Below are positions 5,372 through 8,188 of a stretch of DNA of 8,188 bases, piece after piece. The DNA is taken from contig JANOLP010000306.1 in the NCBI GenBank assembly GCA_031419835.1, positions 1 through 8,188 on the forward strand. Reading direction: 5' to 3'. The notes under the pieces were generated by a model that worked only from the letters and a program-made list of their open reading frames with translations, was not told the origin of the DNA and made no database searches. Each line of letters opens with the position of its first letter. Positions within the stretch are counted from its first letter, which is position 1. The stretch is from JALYOK01 sp031419835 (GTDB lineage: Bacteria; Pseudomonadota; Gammaproteobacteria; Burkholderiales; JALYOK01). The translations under genes and the position numbers were made by a program.

Positions 5372-5929
5372 ATGAAAATTTTAACGACAGTTTTTCACCT
5401 ATTCGCCATCGCAACTTTAGGTGCTGCTGCAATAACGACCTCGCCCGCATTCGCGCAGCAAATTCAAATACCGTCGCTGCAGGTGTGTAATGCCACGAAA
5501 CTGTCTTCCAATGCTTTCGTCATTATCGACACCCGCGCTGGCGCACCCTATAGCGGATTTTTCTCGTTGCGCGGCAGCCTTTCTTGTAACCCGGCGGCCG
5601 GAATCGTTTATCCGACCGGCGTGTTGGGCATTTACGGCATCAGTATGAACGATTCAACCATCCAAGGCGATGTCGCTTTCACTACCTTTGAGCAGGTGAC
5701 TTCTGGTGGCAAATACACCCCAACGATGTGGGTCAGCGGCCGTTGCAAAGCTGCAAATGTGAAGGGTTGCCATTACTGGTTGATGGCCGTCGACAACGTG
5801 CCGGGTCAAGTCGTTGGGCGGACTTATGACGTCATCAGCTTTTTGATCCTGGACGAAAACGGCAAGCGCGTCGCCTACGGTACGGGCAACGTCGTCGATG
5901 GCGATTTGAAAATCGGTTCGGCCAACTAA
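5372..5929 (+). CDS. Secreted protein of unknown function, upstream partner of the S8 protease
   Basis: This is a 185-aa protein with a clear Sec signal peptide (MKILTTVFHLFAIATLGAAA..., cleavage after AFA at residue 28, leaving QQIQIPS). The mature part of about 157 residues looks beta-rich and has four cysteines (C39, C72, C125, C133), which could form two disulfides in the periplasm or outside the cell. The start ATG follows GGAG at 5362-5365 with 6-nt spacing. I do not recognise a family. The gene ends 38 bp before the S8 protease gene, which has its own strong ribosome-binding site, so the two are very likely one transcript. The size, export and position suggest an inhibitor, folding helper or co-secreted substrate of the protease, but nothing in the sequence proves this. 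An accessory adhesin or a matrix protein are alternatives. Confidence 0.8.
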   Translation: MKILTTVFHLFAIATLGAAAITTSPAFAQQIQIPSLQVCNATKLSSNAFVIIDTRAGAPYSGFFSLRGSLSCNPAAGIVYPTGVLGIYGISMNDSTIQGDVAFTTFEQVTSGGKYTPTMWVSGRCKAANVKGCHYWLMAVDNVPGQVVGRTYDVISFLILDENGKRVAYGTGNVVDGDLKIGSAN

Positions 5930-5955
5930 GCACACGCCGACACCAAGCAACTACC

Positions 5956-5960
5956 AGGAG
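5956..5960 (+). promoter_or_regulatory. Strong ribosome-binding site of the S8 protease gene
   Basis: AGGAG stands 7 nt before the ATG at 5968. It fixes the start of the protease reading frame and is stronger than the sites of the pga-like genes. Confidence 0.7.
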
Positions 5961-5967
5961 ATCGAGC

Positions 5968-8019
5968 ATGGACAACTATCAATTCCCAACCCAAGAGCGC
6001 ATCGCCATTGCCGCGATTTTGGCGCTGTGTTTAATCTGCCTGAGTTTGCTGTCGCGTAGCGCTCAAGCGGCATTGCCAACTGTTGCAAATCTGGAGACAT
6101 ACCCGCGCTCGTCGCAAGTGGTTCAGATAAAACGTGGGCTCGAAGTCATTCAAATTAGGCCGCTGAAAACCGTTCTGACTTTGTCGAAACGAAAGGCGGT
6201 TGCCGATCGCCTGATTGTCGTGTTTCAAAACACCCTCGTCGATGCCGATCAAAATCTGAGCCATTTGCGTGCCACTGCCCGCGGTGCGGGTAAAGCCTCA
6301 CCACTGATGAAAATCGGCCCGAAGGCGATCCTAGTCGACGTTTCCGGCGCGAAATCGCTGGAAGAAGCGGCACGTGCGTACAAGCTCGATCCTAACGTGC
6401 TGCACGCCAGCCCGGATTGGATCATGCGTGCGAGCGAGACACCGAACGATCCATTCATCGGTAGCCAGGGTGGCCTCAACACCATTCAGGCGCCTGCCGC
6501 GTGGAACCGCACCCACGGCTCCACCGGCATGGTGATCGCAGTGCTGGATACCGGCATCGACGAAGGCCATCCGGATCTGGCCGGCAAAGTGATCAATCGG
6601 CGCGACTTCACCGGTTCGTCCGTCGGCGCCGGCGATGTGTTCGGCCACGGCACCCACGTCGCCGGCATTGCCGCAGCATCCACTAATAACGCGGTCGGCG
6701 TCGCCGGTGTCGGCTACGACAGTCGTTTGCTCAACGTCAAAGTGCTCGACGATAGCGGTGAAGGCAGTATTTCGATGTTGTTCGACGGCATTTATTGGGC
6801 CGCCGATCACGGCGCCCACGTGATTAACATGAGTTTGGGCGCCGACCAAGATTGCAGCACGTCGTGGTGGGAAGATTTATTCGACACCGGCCGCAACGAA
6901 TTGCGCGATTCGATCAACTATGCCTGGAGTCGCAATATCGTTCTCGTCGCGTCCGCCGGCAACGACGGTGTGAGCCGGCAGCAATGGCCTGCCGCGTGTC
7001 CGAATGTTTTTTCGGTTGCCAATACGACCGTTGCCGATGCGAAAGCGACGAATTCTAATTTCGGCACGTGGGTCGATGTCGCTGCGCCCGGTTCGAGCAT
7101 TTTTTCGACTGCGGTACCCGGCGGGACTAAATGCCAATCGGGTTTGGTCGGGCAATTCGCTAATTGCAGTGGCACGTCGATGGCCGCGCCGCATGTCGCG
7201 GGGATCGCCGCTTTGGTGCGCGCCAGTTGTGGTTTTTCGTCCGGCTCGGACATCGTTACGCGAATCACTAGCACGTCCGATGCCATTGCCGGCACCGGCA
7301 GCAACTGGCAGTTTGGGCGCGTCAACGCGTTGCGCGCGGTCTGTTTTCCTGTGCCGAGTGGCGTTAGTATAGGCAGCGTAACAGCGAGCACGATGCAACT
7401 GCGTTGGACCGACCGCACACCGGGCGAGACACGTTTTGAGATCCTGCGACAGCCTGTGGGCGGCACCGTTCTTAGCACGGCAAATCTGGCCGCCAAAAAT
7501 GTCGGCGTGCTCCAATTCGCCACTACAAAAATCGGCAGCATTGGCGGCATCGACCCCGGCGCCGTGCTGACCACCGACGTCAACGGCAGCGCATCGTCGA
7601 TCATCATTGTGCCAGCCAACTCGACCAGCTATACCCACACTGGCTTAAGCGTAGGCGCAAGTGTCGATTACCGCGTACGCGCTTGCGACGGACTAGGTTG
7701 CTCGGATTGGTCGAACATCGCGCACGGCCGTACCGGCGCGAAATTGACCGTGTCGCTCAGCGCCGGGGGCAAAGTCACCAGCACGCCGGCAGGAATCAAT
7801 TGCGGTATGGGCGCGACCCGTTGTAACGCGGTCTACAATCCCGGCACCGTGGTGAATTTGAAACCGACTCCCCACATCAATCTGCTCAAGAACATTGCCT
7901 ATGAGTTCGATCATTGGGAAGGCGCGTGTGCAGGGCAAGGCTACATCTGCAGCGTTGCAGTGACGGGCGCAAAATCCGCCCGCGCGGTATTCGTTCGCGA
8001 TTCAACCGGCGGACTCTAA
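5968..8019 (+). CDS. Secreted subtilisin-like serine protease (peptidase family S8) with FN3-like and InlB-B-type C-terminal domains
   Basis: This 683-aa protein has an N-terminal export signal (about 10-35, ending SAQA). An inhibitor-I9-like prodomain follows at about 78-152 (RLIVVFQ ... VLHASPDWIMRASETPNDP). The S8 catalytic domain spans about 160-460. The triad is complete: D194 in AVLDTGID, H227 in GHGTHVAG and S404 in SGTSMAAPHVAG. The oxyanion asparagine is N332 in ASAGNDG. Paired cysteines (C296, C344, C389, C400, C421, C459) suggest disulfides. Residues about 461-589 resemble a fibronectin type III domain (VPSGVSIGSVTASTMQLRW ... DYRVRACDGLGCSDWSNIA) with an insertion of roughly 40 residues. 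Residues about 591-676 form one InlB-B-type repeat (LTVSLSAGGKVTSTPAGINCG ... FDHWEGAC ... ARAVFV) carrying four cysteines. It probably acts outside the cell as an endoprotease, with the C-terminal domains giving stability or surface/matrix binding. The substrate is unknown. It follows the 185-aa secreted protein by 38 bp. Confidence 0.93.
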   Translation: MDNYQFPTQERIAIAAILALCLICLSLLSRSAQAALPTVANLETYPRSSQVVQIKRGLEVIQIRPLKTVLTLSKRKAVADRLIVVFQNTLVDADQNLSHLRATARGAGKASPLMKIGPKAILVDVSGAKSLEEAARAYKLDPNVLHASPDWIMRASETPNDPFIGSQGGLNTIQAPAAWNRTHGSTGMVIAVLDTGIDEGHPDLAGKVINRRDFTGSSVGAGDVFGHGTHVAGIAAASTNNAVGVAGVGYDSRLLNVKVLDDSGEGSISMLFDGIYWAADHGAHVINMSLGADQDCSTSWWEDLFDTGRNELRDSINYAWSRNIVLVASAGNDGVSRQQWPAACPNVFSVANTTVADAKATNSNFGTWVDVAAPGSSIFSTAVPGGTKCQSGLVGQFANCSGTSMAAPHVAGIAALVRASCGFSSGSDIVTRITSTSDAIAGTGSNWQFGRVNALRAVCFPVPSGVSIGSVTASTMQLRWTDRTPGETRFEILRQPVGGTVLSTANLAAKNVGVLQFATTKIGSIGGIDPGAVLTTDVNGSASSIIIVPANSTSYTHTGLSVGASVDYRVRACDGLGCSDWSNIAHGRTGAKLTVSLSAGGKVTSTPAGINCGMGATRCNAVYNPGTVVNLKPTPHINLLKNIAYEFDHWEGACAGQGYICSVAVTGAKSARAVFVRDSTGGL

Positions 8020-8045
8020 GTCGTCGCGGGCTTGGTTACTTGAAC

Positions 8046-8072
8046 CTCGATCGATCGTTTTGATCGGTCGAG
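8046..8072 (+). terminator. Strong hairpin after the protease gene, possible terminator
   Basis: CTCGATCGATC (8046-8056) pairs with GATCGGTCGAG (8062-8072) over 11 bp, with one G-U pair, around the loop GTTTT. It begins 26 bp after the protease stop codon, the usual place for a terminator. However, the following bases ATTCACTAG are not a T-run, so an intrinsic terminator is uncertain. It may instead block 3' exonucleases. Confidence 0.4.
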
Positions 8073-8080
8073 ATTCACTA

Positions 8081-8188
8081 GTGTCGTGACACGTAAATAA
8101 CGAGACAAATAAAAATGATGTATTTTTCCGTCTGGTGAGGCGCGAGGAGGCCGCATAGCGGGCATTACGCAACGACGAGCAACGAAGC
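8081..8188. other. 3' flank with small palindromes and repeat-like sequence, no gene seen
   Basis: The segment holds GTGTC-GT-GACAC (8081-8092), an AAAAAT...ATTTTT pair (8111-8116 and 8122-8127), and a stretch from about 8128 to the window edge rich in GAGG/GAGC/GAAGC words. That stretch ends ACGACGAGCAACGAAGC and resembles the GCGAGCGACGAAGC core of dispersed proteobacterial repeats. I see no start codon with a ribosome-binding site. A 56-codon open frame on the minus strand, running off the right edge, has no recognisable protein character. Confidence 0.4.

Noticed and set aside
6331..7638. Long minus-strand frames (172, 253 and 233 codons) inside the protease gene
   Set aside because: They are antisense to well-supported S8 catalytic domain sequence, have low-complexity Arg/Ala/His/Gly composition and no ribosome-binding sites; they arise from codon bias.

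Overview
The window looks like part of a proteobacterial chromosome, most likely gammaproteobacterial. I base this on a Gram-negative outer-membrane export system of the Pga type, Shine-Dalgarno sites of the AGGAG/GGAG kind, and a dense set of intergenic palindromic repeats common in proteobacterial genomes. The genus cannot be told from the sequence alone. No rRNA, tRNA, CRISPR array, integrase or complete transposon is visible.

Layout. Bases 1-237 hold the 3' end of a CitE/HpcH-type CoA-ester lyase gene. It is followed by a repeat-rich spacer in which one palindrome, with a T-run behind it, probably acts as its terminator. A small three-helix membrane protein of unknown function lies at 456-743 on the minus strand. 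Bases 744-1156 carry no gene and contain at least three dispersed inverted repeats. One is a nearly perfect 78-bp palindrome.

Bases 1157-4863 (minus strand) form a tight three-gene exopolysaccharide operon, transcribed pgaD-like, pgaC-like, pgaA-like. The joints are a 3-bp gap and a 4-bp ATGA overlap. PgaC-like is a processive family 2 glycosyltransferase with all expected catalytic motifs. PgaD-like is its two-helix partner. PgaA-like has a signal peptide, a TPR superhelix and an outer-membrane beta-barrel. Together they should make a poly-N-acetylglucosamine-type polymer and export it. No pgaB (deacetylase/hydrolase) gene is in the window, and the order D-C-A is unlike the E. coli pgaABCD order.

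A 508-bp divergent regulatory region (4864-5371) separates this operon from a plus-strand pair. The pair is a secreted 185-aa protein of unknown function (5372-5929) and a secreted subtilisin-like S8 protease (5968-8019). The protease has a prodomain, a complete catalytic triad, a fibronectin-III-like domain and a cysteine-containing InlB-B-type repeat. The divergent region carries candidate sigma-70 promoters for both directions, a 16-nt sequence repeated 97 bp apart that overlaps the plus-strand promoter, and recurring TTTGAGC heptamers. The shared regulatory region suggests, but does not prove, that matrix-polymer export and the protease pair are co-regulated. The last 169 bases hold a strong hairpin and repeat-like sequence but no gene that I can support.
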